Shown: positions 33,171-42,279, counted from the first letter of the stretch. The stretch is DNA of 64,000 nucleotides from Kitasatospora sp. MAP12-44 (GCF_029892095.1 NZ_JARZAE010000004.1:4216001-4280000); one strand, 5' to 3'. Notes: generated by a model from the letters alone, not told the origin. Numbers and translations are program-made.

Positions 33171-33270
33171 TTGACCCTCTCACGCGTTCGGGCACGAAGA
33201 TGCCAGGACTTGGCGATTGGCGGTGCGTCAAGTCTAGGCAGTCTACGACCGATTGGGAAGGGGTCATCAA

Positions 33271-33954
33271 TCAGAAGTGCTCCAACAACTCACTGAAGCA
33301 CAGGAGTTTAAGAGTCGGTTCCTCTGAACGCTGCTCCTCGTACTCCAGCACCCAGGTGTGCTCGTGCGGGATGAAAACCGTCTTCAGTCCAGCTTCGCGC
33401 GCCGGATGCATGTCGGACTTGGGCGAGTTTCCGACCATCCATGTCCGATCCGCTTCCAGCCCCAGCTCCGCGCTGAGCTGCCGATAGGTGTCCACCGTCT
33501 TCTCGGCGACGATGTGGATACTGCGGAATCGGTGGGCAATTCCGGAGGCGTCCACCTTGCGTTGCTGCTCCACCAGGTTGCCCTTGGTGAGCAGCAGTAG
33601 TTCATGGCGCTCGGCGAGCACCGCGAGCGCATCGGCGACCCCGTCGATGAGCTCGATATGACGATCCGTCAGTGGGCGCAGCAGCTCCTCGATTCGAGCA
33701 CTCTCCGCAGCCGCCGGGGCACGTCCGGTCAGGCTCTGCAGGCAGTCGCCGAGGCTCTGCCGGAACATCTCGGCGCCGTACCCCAGGGTCACCGCGTTCT
33801 CGGCCTCGATCGCATCCAGAGCGGCCCGGGTCGCGGCCCGCTCGGCGGGCGTGGAGACCCAGTCCAGAAAGCCGTCGATGACCCGCTCGAAGAGAACGTT
33901 GTTCTCCCAGAGCGTGTCATCAGCGTCGAAGATGAGTATCTGGTCCTTGTGCAT
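33271..33954 (-). CDS. HAD-superfamily hydrolase (phosphatase)
   Basis: The 227-residue protein has HAD motif I IFDADDTLWENN, motif II LLLTKGN, a lysine in IVAEKTVDTYRQL and motif IV WMVGNSPKSDMHPA, with a helical C1 cap. It matches the haloacid dehalogenase phosphatase pattern with DxD nucleophile and acid/base. The start follows GAGGTGATC. It is the most upstream gene of the minus-strand coformycin group and divergent from the MocR regulator. It could remove the 5'-phosphate from coformycin or formycin phosphates. Activity against the product is inference. Confidence 0.82.
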   Translation of the reverse strand: MHKDQILIFDADDTLWENNVLFERVIDGFLDWVSTPAERAATRAALDAIEAENAVTLGYGAEMFRQSLGDCLQSLTGRAPAAAESARIEELLRPLTDRHIELIDGVADALAVLAERHELLLLTKGNLVEQQRKVDASGIAHRFRSIHIVAEKTVDTYRQLSAELGLEADRTWMVGNSPKSDMHPAREAGLKTVFIPHEHTWVLEYEEQRSEEPTLKLLCFSELLEHF

Positions 33955-34041
33955 CTGATCACCTCGGGTATGAGCCGATGACCCCGCCTCGCGGCTCTGG
34001 CGCTACCGGACTTGGAACGCGCTGGGGTGCAGTAGTGCAGA

Positions 34042-35400
34042 ATGGTCATCATGCCAGAGCAGCACCGGATTCGCGGGCGCCGGGCCACCGAGATCGCCGC
34101 CGACATCGAGCAGGCCGTGGCGGCCGGCCACCTCGCTCCCGGCAGCAGACTGCCCCCGCTGCGGGCCCTGGCCACCGAGTTGGGCGTGAATCCCAACACG
34201 ACTGCGGCCGCCTACCGGCTGCTGCGCGACCGGGGTGTGATCGAGACCGGCGGACGGCGCGGCACCCGGGTGCTGCCACGCCCGTCGCACACCCCGGACG
34301 ACCACGGACGACTGGAAATCCCGGCCCATACACGGGATCTGACGGATGGTAATCCCTGCGCGGCGCTGCTGCCGCCGTTGGCCGACGCCCTGCGGTACGC
34401 GGCCGCCGAACAGCAGAGCGATCCGGTGCTCTACGGCCGCCCGACCGTGGACGCCCGACTGATGGCCATCGCCCAGCGCGGGTTCGCCGCCGACGGGGTG
34501 CCGGTCGGGCCGATCGCCGTCACCTCCGGATCACTGGACGCCATCGAGCGGGTGCTGCAGGCCTGGCTGCGTCCCGGCGACCTGGTCGCCGTGGAGGACC
34601 CGGGCTGGGCCGGCCTGTTCGACCTGCTCCCGGTGCTCGGTCTGCGCAAGACCGGCGTCGGCATCGACGACGAGGGGCCCCTCGCGAAGGACGTCGCGGC
34701 CGCGCTGGCCGCCGGCGCCACCGCCCTGGTCGTCACCTCGCGCGCGCAGAACCCCACCGGTGGGGCGGTCGGTCAGCGCCGCGCGGCCGAGTTACGGGCG
34801 GTGCTCGCCGGGCGCCCCGACGTGCTGCTGATCGAGGACGACTTCGGCCACGCCATCGGGGACGCGCCGTACCACCCGGTCTGCGCCGAGGACGGCAGGG
34901 CGGTCACCACGCGCTGGACGGTGATCCGGTCGGTCACCAAACTCCTGGGCCCCGACATGCGGTTGGCCGTGCTGACCGGCGACCCCGACACCATGGACCG
35001 GCTGCGCGGCCGCCAGCGGCTGGGCGCCGGCTGGGTCAGCCACCTCCTCCAGCGGGCGGTGGCCCGGCTCCTGGAGGACGAGTCGCTGGATCGCGCGGGG
35101 GTGGGCGCCCACTACACCGCACTGCGCACCGCGCTGATCCACGCGCTGCGGGCGGCCGGCATCCCCGCGCAGGGGCGCAGCGGCTTCAACGTGTGGATCC
35201 CGGTGCGGGACGAGACCGCCGCCGTGGTGGCGCTGCTGCAGCGCGGCTGGGCCGTCGCGCCCGGCGCGCGGTTCCGATTGCAGTCGGGGCCCGGGTTGCG
35301 ATTGACCGTCTCCTCGCTGGACCCGGCGGAGATCCCCGCGCTGGCGGCCGACCTGGTCGCCGCGTTCCAGGTCGACCTGGAGCGCGGGCGCTTGACATGA
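34042..35400 (+). CDS. MocR-type regulator (GntR helix-turn-helix fused to aminotransferase domain)
   Basis: The 452-residue protein has a GntR winged helix-turn-helix at residues about 8-75 (RATEIAADIEQAVAAGHLAP, VNPNTTAAAYRLLRDRGVIE) and then a class I aminotransferase-like domain. The PLP-lysine region is SVTKLLGPDMRL and NPTG-like AQNPTGGAV is present. MocR proteins use PLP or an amino acid as effector to control transcription. The gene contains a TTA codon at 34792-34794. It faces the exporter gene at 35679 and diverges from the coformycin group, so it is placed to control the nearby exporter or both clusters. Confidence 0.85.
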   Translation: MVIMPEQHRIRGRRATEIAADIEQAVAAGHLAPGSRLPPLRALATELGVNPNTTAAAYRLLRDRGVIETGGRRGTRVLPRPSHTPDDHGRLEIPAHTRDLTDGNPCAALLPPLADALRYAAAEQQSDPVLYGRPTVDARLMAIAQRGFAADGVPVGPIAVTSGSLDAIERVLQAWLRPGDLVAVEDPGWAGLFDLLPVLGLRKTGVGIDDEGPLAKDVAAALAAGATALVVTSRAQNPTGGAVGQRRAAELRAVLAGRPDVLLIEDDFGHAIGDAPYHPVCAEDGRAVTTRWTVIRSVTKLLGPDMRLAVLTGDPDTMDRLRGRQRLGAGWVSHLLQRAVARLLEDESLDRAGVGAHYTALRTALIHALRAAGIPAQGRSGFNVWIPVRDETAAVVALLQRGWAVAPGARFRLQSGPGLRLTVSSLDPAEIPALAADLVAAFQVDLERGRLT

Positions 35401-35678
35401 TCGCTTCATACGAACCATCCTGGAAAGCCGTCCATAGCGCAGCCGGCTCCCCGCCGCAGCGCCGCTCCGCAGACCGACCGGGATCCCGCCTGCCGGTGGC
35501 CCCCTGACGATGCCTCGACCAGCGGCCGGCCCGGCATGGCGCACCACCGGGTGGCCGCCACGGCGGACATCGAGGTCAGCACCCGCGCGGACAGACCCCT
35601 CGCCCTGAACCCGTACCTCCGGCCCCGTCACCGAAAATTGGCACGTACACGATCCTCGCAGCTCCTAAGGTGGTCCGC
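35401..35678. other. Intergenic stretch before the MFS gene
   Basis: About 280 bases between the MocR stop and the MFS start. No good ORF with ribosome site is visible on either strand. The right end holds AAGGTGG before the MFS ATG. A weak -35-like TTGGCA lies about 35 bases upstream of the start. No convincing hairpin terminator follows the MocR gene. Confidence 0.4.
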
Positions 35679-36890
35679 ATGAGCTTTCTGACCTTACTCC
35701 GCTCCCCCTTCATCGCCCGGCTCCTGCTGGGCAGTTGGGTCGGTCGGCTACCGTCCGCGATGGCGGCGCTGACGATCCCGCTGGCGCTGCGGCACGCGGG
35801 CGCCGGATACGCCTTCGTCGGCGTCACGGCCGGCTGCTATGCGATCGCCGCAGCGGTCGGCTCCCCGCTGCTGGGCCGCCTGGTCGACCGCTGGGGACAG
35901 ACCCGGATCCTGGTGCCGACCGCCCTGCTCGCCGCCGCCGGCTTCGTCATCATCGCGCTGGCTCCGCGGCACCACGCCCTGGTCGTCGTCGGCGCCGTTC
36001 TCGCCGGTTCGATGACACCGCCGCTGGAGCCCTGCCTACGGGTACTCTGGCCCGCCATCGCCCCCGAGGATCGGCTGGAGTCGGCCTACGCGCTGGACTC
36101 CAGTGCCCAGGAACTCGTCTTCGTGGCCGGGCCGTTGGTGGTGACCCTGAGCGTCGCCATCGGTTCCCCCACGCTCGCCCTGTACGTCCAGGCCCTGCTC
36201 GGCCTGTTCGGGGTCGCGGTCGTCGCCACCGCCGCGCCCTCGCGCAACTGGCGCGCCCAGGCCCGCTCGCGCGACTGGCTGGGCCCGCTGCGCAGCCGCA
36301 GCCTGGTCACCCTGCTCGGCTCGCTGGTCGGCGTGGGCTTCGCGATCGGCACGCTGAACGTCCTGGTGATCTCGTACGCCGAGCGGTGGCACGTGCCCGG
36401 CGGTGCGCCCACGCTGCTCGCCCTCAATGCCCTCGGCTCACTCTGCGGCGTACTGGTCTACGGCTCGCGCAGCTGGCCGGGCACCCTCGCCACCCGCGGA
36501 TTGCTGTTCGCCTGCGGCCTGGTGGTCGGGTACGGGCTGCTGGTCCTGGTACCGTCGCCGGCGTTCATGGCCGTCATCATGCTGCTCACCGGCATGTTCC
36601 TGGCACCGCTGCTCACCGTCACCTTCGTGCTGGTGGGCGAGCTGGCGCCGCCGGGCACCACCGCCGAGGCGTTCGCCTGGCTGGTCACGCTGTTCGCCTG
36701 CGGCTCGTCGCTGGGCGCCGCGGCCGTCGGGAACGTGCTGGCGCACACCAACGAGCACTGGGCCGCCTCCTGCGGCACCGCGGGCGTCCTGGTCACGCTG
36801 GCGATCCTGGCCCTGGGCCACCGAGGGCTCACCGCCCGCACCCCGGTGGCCGCGGCGGCCCGCGACACGGCGGACTCGGGCACGCACTGA
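35679..36890 (+). CDS. MFS exporter with early TTA codon
   Basis: The 403-residue protein has 12 hydrophobic helices and the MFS loop GRLVDRWGQTR. It is a paralogue of the MFS protein at 22431, with long shared blocks such as PPLEPCLR and ESAYALDSSAQEL. ATG 35679 follows AAGGTGG; a GTG at 35670 is possible but less likely. Codon 6 is TTA (35694-35696), so translation may wait for bldA. It is convergent with the LLM gene at 36898 (7 bases apart). A role as formycin or coformycin exporter is inferred. Confidence 0.85.
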   Translation: MSFLTLLRSPFIARLLLGSWVGRLPSAMAALTIPLALRHAGAGYAFVGVTAGCYAIAAAVGSPLLGRLVDRWGQTRILVPTALLAAAGFVIIALAPRHHALVVVGAVLAGSMTPPLEPCLRVLWPAIAPEDRLESAYALDSSAQELVFVAGPLVVTLSVAIGSPTLALYVQALLGLFGVAVVATAAPSRNWRAQARSRDWLGPLRSRSLVTLLGSLVGVGFAIGTLNVLVISYAERWHVPGGAPTLLALNALGSLCGVLVYGSRSWPGTLATRGLLFACGLVVGYGLLVLVPSPAFMAVIMLLTGMFLAPLLTVTFVLVGELAPPGTTAEAFAWLVTLFACGSSLGAAAVGNVLAHTNEHWAASCGTAGVLVTLAILALGHRGLTARTPVAAAARDTADSGTH

Positions 36891-36897
36891 TGCTCCG

Positions 36898-38268
36898 TCA
36901 GCCGGCTGTGCCGCGCGGCGGGACCGGCAGCCGCAGGTGCTCGCGGAGCGTCCGCCCCGCGTACTCCTTGCGGTACAGCCCGCGCCGCTGCAACACCGGC
37001 ACGACCAGCTCCGTGAAGGCCGTGACGGCTCCCGGCACATAGGCCGGGTAGATGTTGAACCCGTCCGCCGCGCCCTCCTCGAACCACTCCTGGATCATGT
37101 CAGCGACCTCCTCCGGGTTGCCGACCACGGTGTGCGAGAGGGGGGCGGGCGTGATGTGCACCAGGTCCGCGTAGGTGATCCGGCACGGGCCGTCGACCGT
37201 GCGCCGGGTCAGCCGGGTGATTTCGGCGAGCCGGCGGGCACCCTCCTCGGAGGTTCCGGCCCGGGCCAGGGTCTCGGCCGGGACCTCGGCCGCCAGGTCG
37301 CAGCCCCGCAGGTCCACCCCGAACACCTTGGACGCGGAGCCGAGGTTGAGCCGGTGCCCCTCGCCGATGCCGCCGGCGCGCACCAGCTCCCCGACCTCCT
37401 GGTCGGGATCGAGCACCAGGAGCGCGTTGAGGCGGTCGTACAGCGCCACCGCCTCCTCGGTCGTGGCGGCGACGATCGGGGTGAGGCCCGGCATGACGGC
37501 GACCTGCTGCTCACGGCCGTACCGGGCCGCCCGGGCCTTGATGTCCGCGTAGTACTCCTTGCGCCGCAGCAGGGTCGGCTGCGGGCCGGCGAAGACGATG
37601 TCGGCGCCCCGGGCCCCGAGTTCGCGCGAGCGGTCCGAGGTGCCGGCGTTGAGCACCACGACGTGGCCCTGCGGCGGCCGGCCGACGTCCAGTGGTCCGT
37701 CCACCGAGAAGTACCGGCCGCGGTGAACGATCCGGCGGGCACCCGTCCCGTCCGGACCGGCGCCGCTGTCCCAGAGGTCGCGCACCACCTGGAGGGTCTC
37801 CTCCGCCCAGTCGTAGCGCTTGTCGGTGTCCCAGTGGGCGTCCCGGCCGAAGTTGAACGCGGCGGCCGCGTCGGCGCCGGTGACCAGGTTCCAGGCCGCG
37901 CGGCCCTCGCTCACCCGGTCCAGCGAGGCCAGCAACCGGGCGATGCTGTACGGGTCCGAGTAGGTGGGGTTGGCGGTGACCACCACCCCGATGTGCGAGG
38001 TGGCGGCGGCGATCGCCGCGGCGGTGCTGTAGGGCTCCAGCCGGGAGATCTGCGCGGGGTTGCTGTGCTGCAGGGCCGGGTCGGTGGCCAGCCGGTCGCC
38101 CAGGAAGACGAAGTCGAACTTGGCCCGCTCGGCGGTCCGGCTGACCTCCTGGATGAGGCCGATGTCGTAGGCGGCATCGGCCACCGCGTCGGGGTGGCGC
38201 CACCCCGCGGCGTGCGTCCCGGTCGCCCAGAACATCAACCCCAGGTGCAGCTCTCGCTCAGTGGACAC
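36898..38268 (-). CDS. LLM flavin monooxygenase, NtaA/DmoA family
   Basis: The 456-residue protein begins ELHLGLMFWATGTHAAGWRH and shows the NtaA/SnaA/DmoA features of FMN-dependent monooxygenases: an N-terminal barrel strand, AAIAAATSHIGVVVTANPTY and the VTGADAAAAFNFG stretch. Members use reduced FMN from a separate reductase to oxidise C-N or C-S bonds. It is the last gene of a long minus-strand operon and is similar in type to the upstream LLM gene. The FMN reductase at 61613 is a possible partner. It may oxidise a hydrazine or amine intermediate of the pyrazole; this is inference. Confidence 0.82.
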   Translation of the reverse strand: MSTERELHLGLMFWATGTHAAGWRHPDAVADAAYDIGLIQEVSRTAERAKFDFVFLGDRLATDPALQHSNPAQISRLEPYSTAAAIAAATSHIGVVVTANPTYSDPYSIARLLASLDRVSEGRAAWNLVTGADAAAAFNFGRDAHWDTDKRYDWAEETLQVVRDLWDSGAGPDGTGARRIVHRGRYFSVDGPLDVGRPPQGHVVVLNAGTSDRSRELGARGADIVFAGPQPTLLRRKEYYADIKARAARYGREQQVAVMPGLTPIVAATTEEAVALYDRLNALLVLDPDQEVGELVRAGGIGEGHRLNLGSASKVFGVDLRGCDLAAEVPAETLARAGTSEEGARRLAEITRLTRRTVDGPCRITYADLVHITPAPLSHTVVGNPEEVADMIQEWFEEGAADGFNIYPAYVPGAVTAFTELVVPVLQRRGLYRKEYAGRTLREHLRLPVPPRGTAG

Positions 38269-38274
38269 GCCTGA

Positions 38275-39339
38275 TCAACTCCTTCCCCGGTCTGCGGCGA
38301 GTGCCAGCCGCTCGACCAGCCGGTTCGCGGGCCTGGCCAGCCCTAGGTTTCCGCGCAGCGTCGCGGCCCGGTACGCGCCGCGGAACCGGCCGGCGCCGCG
38401 CAGGTGCGGCAGCACCAGGCCGGTGAAGGCCGCCATCGCGTCGGGTGACGGGAACCGCACGGTGAAGCCGTCGACCGCGCCGCGCTCGACCCAGTCGACG
38501 AGGCGCTGAGCGACGGCCCCGGGGTCCCCGACCAGGACCGCATGCTCCTGGTCGGAGGCCGGGGCGCCGGCGCGCGCGTGCAGGTCGCGGGCCGCCTCCT
38601 CGCTCGGCGCGACGAACGGCGTGACGGTACCCAGCAGCGGCCGGGAGCCGGCCGCCGCCCGCGCCGCCCGCGCGCCGTCCGGGCTCCCCACCGTCAGCAC
38701 GTCCGCCTCGGCCGCGACCAGCGGTTCGGCGGCCGGGGCGAGGACCACCGGATGCCCCTGCGGCGGGCGGATCAGGTTGAGCGGACCGCGCACCTGGAGC
38801 GCGGGGCCCACATGGTCGAGCACATGGACCCGCGCGGGGTCGATGAACCGCCCGGTCTCCTTCTCGTGCACGAAGCCGCCGTCTTCCCAGGTGTCCCAGA
38901 GGTCGCGCAGCAGCGGGACGAACTCGGCGGCCCTGGCCTGTCGGCCGACCTCCGGATCGGCGCCCTCACGACGGTGGTTGGCGTCCGCCGCCGGGTCCGG
39001 GCCGGTCACCACCAGCCAGCCCGCCCGGCCGGCGCTGATGTGGTCGAGCGAGGCGACCATCCGGGCGAGGTTGTACGGCTCGTGGTAGGCCGGCGCGGCA
39101 CCGACCACCAGGCCGATCCGCCGGGTCCGCACCGCGAGCACCGAGGCGGTGAGGATCGCAGCCGGCGGACCGGCCGCGTCCGGCGGGGCGGCCGGACGGT
39201 CGCCGAGGAGCAGCAGGTGCACCCCGGCTGCCTCGGCCCGCTCGGCCGCGGTGACGAGCTCGGCGGTCGGCCCGCCGAGCAGCGCCTCGGGCAGTTGGTA
39301 GCCCAGCAGGATGCCCGGCGCGGCGGTCCCGCCCGTCAT
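38275..39339 (-). CDS. LLM flavin monooxygenase, second copy
   Basis: The 354-residue protein is shorter than the downstream LLM protein but shares motifs: ILTASVLAVRTRRIGLVVGA, NLARMVASLDHISAGRAGWL and VVTGPDPAADAN. The start ATG overlaps the forH stop as ATGA. With the LLM gene that follows after only 6 bases, the two are translated together. Both depend on reduced flavin from a partner reductase. Substrate and reaction are unknown; an oxidation during pyrazole assembly is a sensible guess. It lacks the long insertion of the NtaA proteins. Confidence 0.78.
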   Translation of the reverse strand: MTGGTAAPGILLGYQLPEALLGGPTAELVTAAERAEAAGVHLLLLGDRPAAPPDAAGPPAAILTASVLAVRTRRIGLVVGAAPAYHEPYNLARMVASLDHISAGRAGWLVVTGPDPAADANHRREGADPEVGRQARAAEFVPLLRDLWDTWEDGGFVHEKETGRFIDPARVHVLDHVGPALQVRGPLNLIRPPQGHPVVLAPAAEPLVAAEADVLTVGSPDGARAARAAAGSRPLLGTVTPFVAPSEEAARDLHARAGAPASDQEHAVLVGDPGAVAQRLVDWVERGAVDGFTVRFPSPDAMAAFTGLVLPHLRGAGRFRGAYRAATLRGNLGLARPANRLVERLALAADRGRS

Positions 39340-39920
39340 GCCCGGGCCCCCTGCGCCCCGAAGAGCTCCGCCACGCGGGCGTCGTAGGCGCTGCTGATCC
39401 GGAACGCCTTCCCAGCCAGGGCCAGTCGGCGGTCCGTCGGCACCGAGGACGGCAGGCCGCCGCCCTGCTCCAGCAGCCCGACCACCTCGTCGTAGTCGTC
39501 AGGGTCGCTGAGCGGGATGACGTGCTCGAAGTTCTTCGCCGCGCCGCGCAGCATCGCGGGCCCGCCGACGTCCACCCGCTCACGGAACTGCGCCGGATCC
39601 GGGCCCGGCTCCGGCAGCAGGTAGTAGTTGCAGCAGACCAGGTCGATCCGCGGGATCCCGTACTCGGCCATCTCGCGCAGATCGGACTCGGTCTCGCGCG
39701 CCAGGATGCCGCCCATCACCGAGACGGTCAGCGTCTTGACCCGGCCGCCCAGCAGCGTCGGCACGCCGGCGAGGTCGGCGATCCGCTCCACCTGGTGGCC
39801 GGCGTCGCGCAGCAGCCGGTGCGTGCCCTCGGTGGCCGCGACCTGCCAGCCGAGGCGGAGCAGTCCTGCGGCCAACGGCTCGATGTTCCGCTTGTCACTC
39901 ACCGCGAGTACGGCCAGCAT
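39336..39920 (-). CDS. forH: ForH: PurH-like IMP cyclohydrolase domain only
   Basis: The 194-residue protein is like the N-terminal MGS-like domain of PurH: VLAVSDKRNIEPLAAGLLRL, GGRVKTLTVSVMGGILA and IDLVCCNYYLL. The AICAR formyltransferase domain is completely missing. ATG 39920 (after GAGGAAGGGA) is preferred over the upstream GTG at 39950. In formycin biosynthesis the primary PurH is known to take part in pyrazolopyrimidine formation, and ForH is one of the characterised for gene products. This protein would provide the ring-closing cyclohydrolase step after formylation. It overlaps the LLM gene downstream and follows forA by 58 bases. Confidence 0.8.
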   Translation of the reverse strand: MLAVLAVSDKRNIEPLAAGLLRLGWQVAATEGTHRLLRDAGHQVERIADLAGVPTLLGGRVKTLTVSVMGGILARETESDLREMAEYGIPRIDLVCCNYYLLPEPGPDPAQFRERVDVGGPAMLRGAAKNFEHVIPLSDPDDYDEVVGLLEQGGGLPSSVPTDRRLALAGKAFRISSAYDARVAELFGAQGARA

Positions 39921-39978
39921 GTCGGCGGTTCCCTTCCTCGTGTGTGTCACTCTGACCCGGCGTCACTTGGTCCCGGCG

Positions 39979-41250
39979 TCACTTGGTCTCGATCAGCGCG
40001 TCCCGGTGCGAGCCGACCGACACATAGCGCACCGGCACCCCGAGGAGTTCCTCGATGGCCGCGACGTACGCCCGTGCGGCGTCCGGGAGTTGTGCGTAAT
40101 CGGTGATGCCCGAGATGTCGTCGTCCCAGCCGGCCAGGGTCTCCAGGACCGGCGAGGTGCGGGCCAGTTCGGCCGGGCTGCGGCTGAAGTCGCGCACGGT
40201 CCGGCCGTCCCGCTCATAGGCCGCGCACAGCTGGAGGTCGCCGATGCCGGTCAGCTGGTCCAGGTTGGTGATGGCGACCTCGTCGGCGCCCTGGATGCGC
40301 ACGCCGTAGCGGGTCGCCACCGCGTCGAAGGCTCCGAGCCGGCGCGGCCGGTTGGTGGTCGAGCCGTACTCCCCCCACTGGCGCCGCAGCCGGTCGGCGC
40401 GCTCCTCGTCGAACTCCGTCACGAAGGGGCCGGCGCCGACGCAGGAGGAGAACGCCTTGGTGACGCCGACGGTCCGGTCCACCTTCGCCCACGGGACACC
40501 GATGCCGACCGGCGCGTGCCCGGCCAGGCAGGTGGACGAGGTGGTGAAGGGGTAGATGCCGTAGTACAGGTCGCGCAGGGCCCCCAGTTGGCCCTCGGCG
40601 ATGACGGTGGCGCCGTCGTCCAGCGCCTTCGCCAGCAGGCCGGTCGCGTCGATCACGTGCGGCTCCAGCTGCTCGGCGACGTCCGCCGCCCAGCGCGTCA
40701 CCTCGTCGAGCGAGAGCGCGGCTCCGCCGTAGATCCGCTCGATCCGCGCGTTCGCCCAGTCCAGGACGGAGGCGAGGCGGGCAGGCAGGTTCTCCCGGTC
40801 GAAGAGCTCCCGCACCAGCAAGGTCTTCTTCATCACCCGGTCGCCGTAAGCGGGCGAGATGCCCCGGCGGGTCGAGCCGTAGCGGCCGTCCGAGAGCCGC
40901 TCCTCCTCGGCGCTGTCCAAGTCCCGGTGGAAGGGGAAGCAGACCGACGCCCCGTCGGAGACCAGGAGCGTCTGCGCCGTCACCCCGTAGTCCCGCAGCG
41001 CCGCGAACTCCGCCAGGAAGCCGTCGAGGTCGACCGTCATGCCGACGCCCAGCACGCTGACCACCTCGGGGCGCAGCACGCTGCTGGGCAGGCTGTGCAG
41101 CTTGAACACGCCCTGGTCCGTGTGGATGGTGTGACCGGCGTTGCTCCCTCCGTGGTACCGGACTGTGAAGTCCGCGTCCGCGGAGAGATTGTCGACCATC
41201 CTTCCCTTGCCCTCGTCGCCCCAGTTGAGACCGACAATTGCCTTCAGCAC
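39979..41250 (-). CDS. forA: ForA: adenylosuccinate synthetase homologue
   Basis: The 423-residue protein has the adenylosuccinate synthetase P-loop IVGLNWGDEGKGRMVDNL (GDEGKG at residues 11-16), HGGSNAGHTI and STCLAGHAPVGIGVP. In purine biosynthesis PurA uses GTP and aspartate to aminate IMP. Here it should aminate formycin B 5'-phosphate to the adenylosuccinate analogue; the lyase ForB would then give formycin A 5'-phosphate. GTG 41250 follows GGAGGAGG. It lies between the D-2-hydroxyacid dehydrogenase and forH genes in the long minus-strand operon. The symbol is by family and cluster context. Confidence 0.83.
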   Translation of the reverse strand: MLKAIVGLNWGDEGKGRMVDNLSADADFTVRYHGGSNAGHTIHTDQGVFKLHSLPSSVLRPEVVSVLGVGMTVDLDGFLAEFAALRDYGVTAQTLLVSDGASVCFPFHRDLDSAEEERLSDGRYGSTRRGISPAYGDRVMKKTLLVRELFDRENLPARLASVLDWANARIERIYGGAALSLDEVTRWAADVAEQLEPHVIDATGLLAKALDDGATVIAEGQLGALRDLYYGIYPFTTSSTCLAGHAPVGIGVPWAKVDRTVGVTKAFSSCVGAGPFVTEFDEERADRLRRQWGEYGSTTNRPRRLGAFDAVATRYGVRIQGADEVAITNLDQLTGIGDLQLCAAYERDGRTVRDFSRSPAELARTSPVLETLAGWDDDISGITDYAQLPDAARAYVAAIEELLGVPVRYVSVGSHRDALIETK

Positions 41251-41277
41251 GAGCTACCTCCTCCGCCTCGACGCCGA

Positions 41278-42279
41278 TCAGGCCAGCTGCTCGCGGCGGC
41301 GCGCGGCGGCCCGGCCCCAGACGTCCGGATTGAGCACGGCCGGGGGCTGCCTGCCGTCCAGCGCACTGATCAGCTGGGTCGCCGCGGAGAGCGCCAGCGC
41401 GCGCTTGGTCTCAACGGTGAAGTCGGCGATGTGCGCGCTGAGCACCAGGTTCTCGATCTCCAGCAGCGGGCTGTCGGCCGCCAGTGGCTCGTCCTCGTAG
41501 ACGTCGAGCGCCGCGCCGCCCAGGTGGCCGCTGCGCAGCGCCCGCACCAGCGACGCGGTGTCGACGACCCGGCCGCGCGAGGTGTTCATGAAGTACGCGC
41601 CCGGCTTCATCTGCGCGAAGGTCTTGTCGTTGAACATGCCCTCCGTCTCGTCGTTGAGCTCGGGGTGGCAGGTGACGAAGTCGGCCTGGGCCAGCAGGTC
41701 CTCCAGCGAGTCGACCTTGACGGCGCCCGCCTCGGCCATCTTCTCCGCCGAGACGTACGGGTCGTAGGCCAGCACGCGCATCAGGAAGCCGCCGTGGGCC
41801 CGACGGGCCATCCAGCCGCCGACGTTGCCCAGGCCGACGATCCCCAGCACCTTGCCGGTGAGCTCCACCCGGGTGGTGCTGAGCCGGTCGTCCCAGGCCT
41901 TCTCCAGGCCGTCGCGGGTGATGGCCTGCAGGCCGCGGGTCGCCATCAACAGCAGGCCCAGGGCGTGCTCGGAGACCGGCTTGCCGCCGAGCCCAGGGTT
42001 GTTGACCACCACCACCCCGGCCTCGCCGGCCGCGTCGATGTCGATGTTGTCCACGCCGCGGCCGCTGGAGAGCACGGCGACCAATCGGGGTGCGGCGGAC
42101 AGGAGTTCGGCGTCGATCCGGGTGGGGTAGCGGGCGACGATGCCGTGCGCGTCGGCCACCGCCGCGAGGACGGCCGCCCGGTCCTGGTCGTCCACCCGGC
42201 GGACGTCGGCGTGCTGCTCCAGCAGTTCTTCGGCTTCGGACGCGTACATGGCGCCGATCAGGACCACGGTGGGTCGCAT
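41278..42279 (-). CDS. D-2-hydroxyacid dehydrogenase (phosphoglycerate dehydrogenase-like)
   Basis: The 333-residue protein has the NAD motif VLGIVGLGNVGGWMA near residue 145 and the family catalytic residues: arginine in NTSRGRVVD, glutamate in DVYEDEPLA and histidine in VLSAHIADFT. Such enzymes reduce 2-keto acids or oxidise D-2-hydroxy acids with NAD(P). Serine-pathway PGDH proteins normally have a C-terminal ACT domain, which is missing here. In this operon it may act on the amino acid carbon skeleton that becomes the pyrazole, but its substrate is not known. Confidence 0.82.
   Translation of the reverse strand: MRPTVVLIGAMYASEAEELLEQHADVRRVDDQDRAAVLAAVADAHGIVARYPTRIDAELLSAAPRLVAVLSSGRGVDNIDIDAAGEAGVVVVNNPGLGGKPVSEHALGLLLMATRGLQAITRDGLEKAWDDRLSTTRVELTGKVLGIVGLGNVGGWMARRAHGGFLMRVLAYDPYVSAEKMAEAGAVKVDSLEDLLAQADFVTCHPELNDETEGMFNDKTFAQMKPGAYFMNTSRGRVVDTASLVRALRSGHLGGAALDVYEDEPLAADSPLLEIENLVLSAHIADFTVETKRALALSAATQLISALDGRQPPAVLNPDVWGRAAARRREQLA

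Noticed and set aside
22431-33954. A HisG-type ATP phosphoribosyltransferase gene as found with pentostatin genes
   Set aside because: None is visible in any frame; the pathway can draw on primary histidine biosynthesis.
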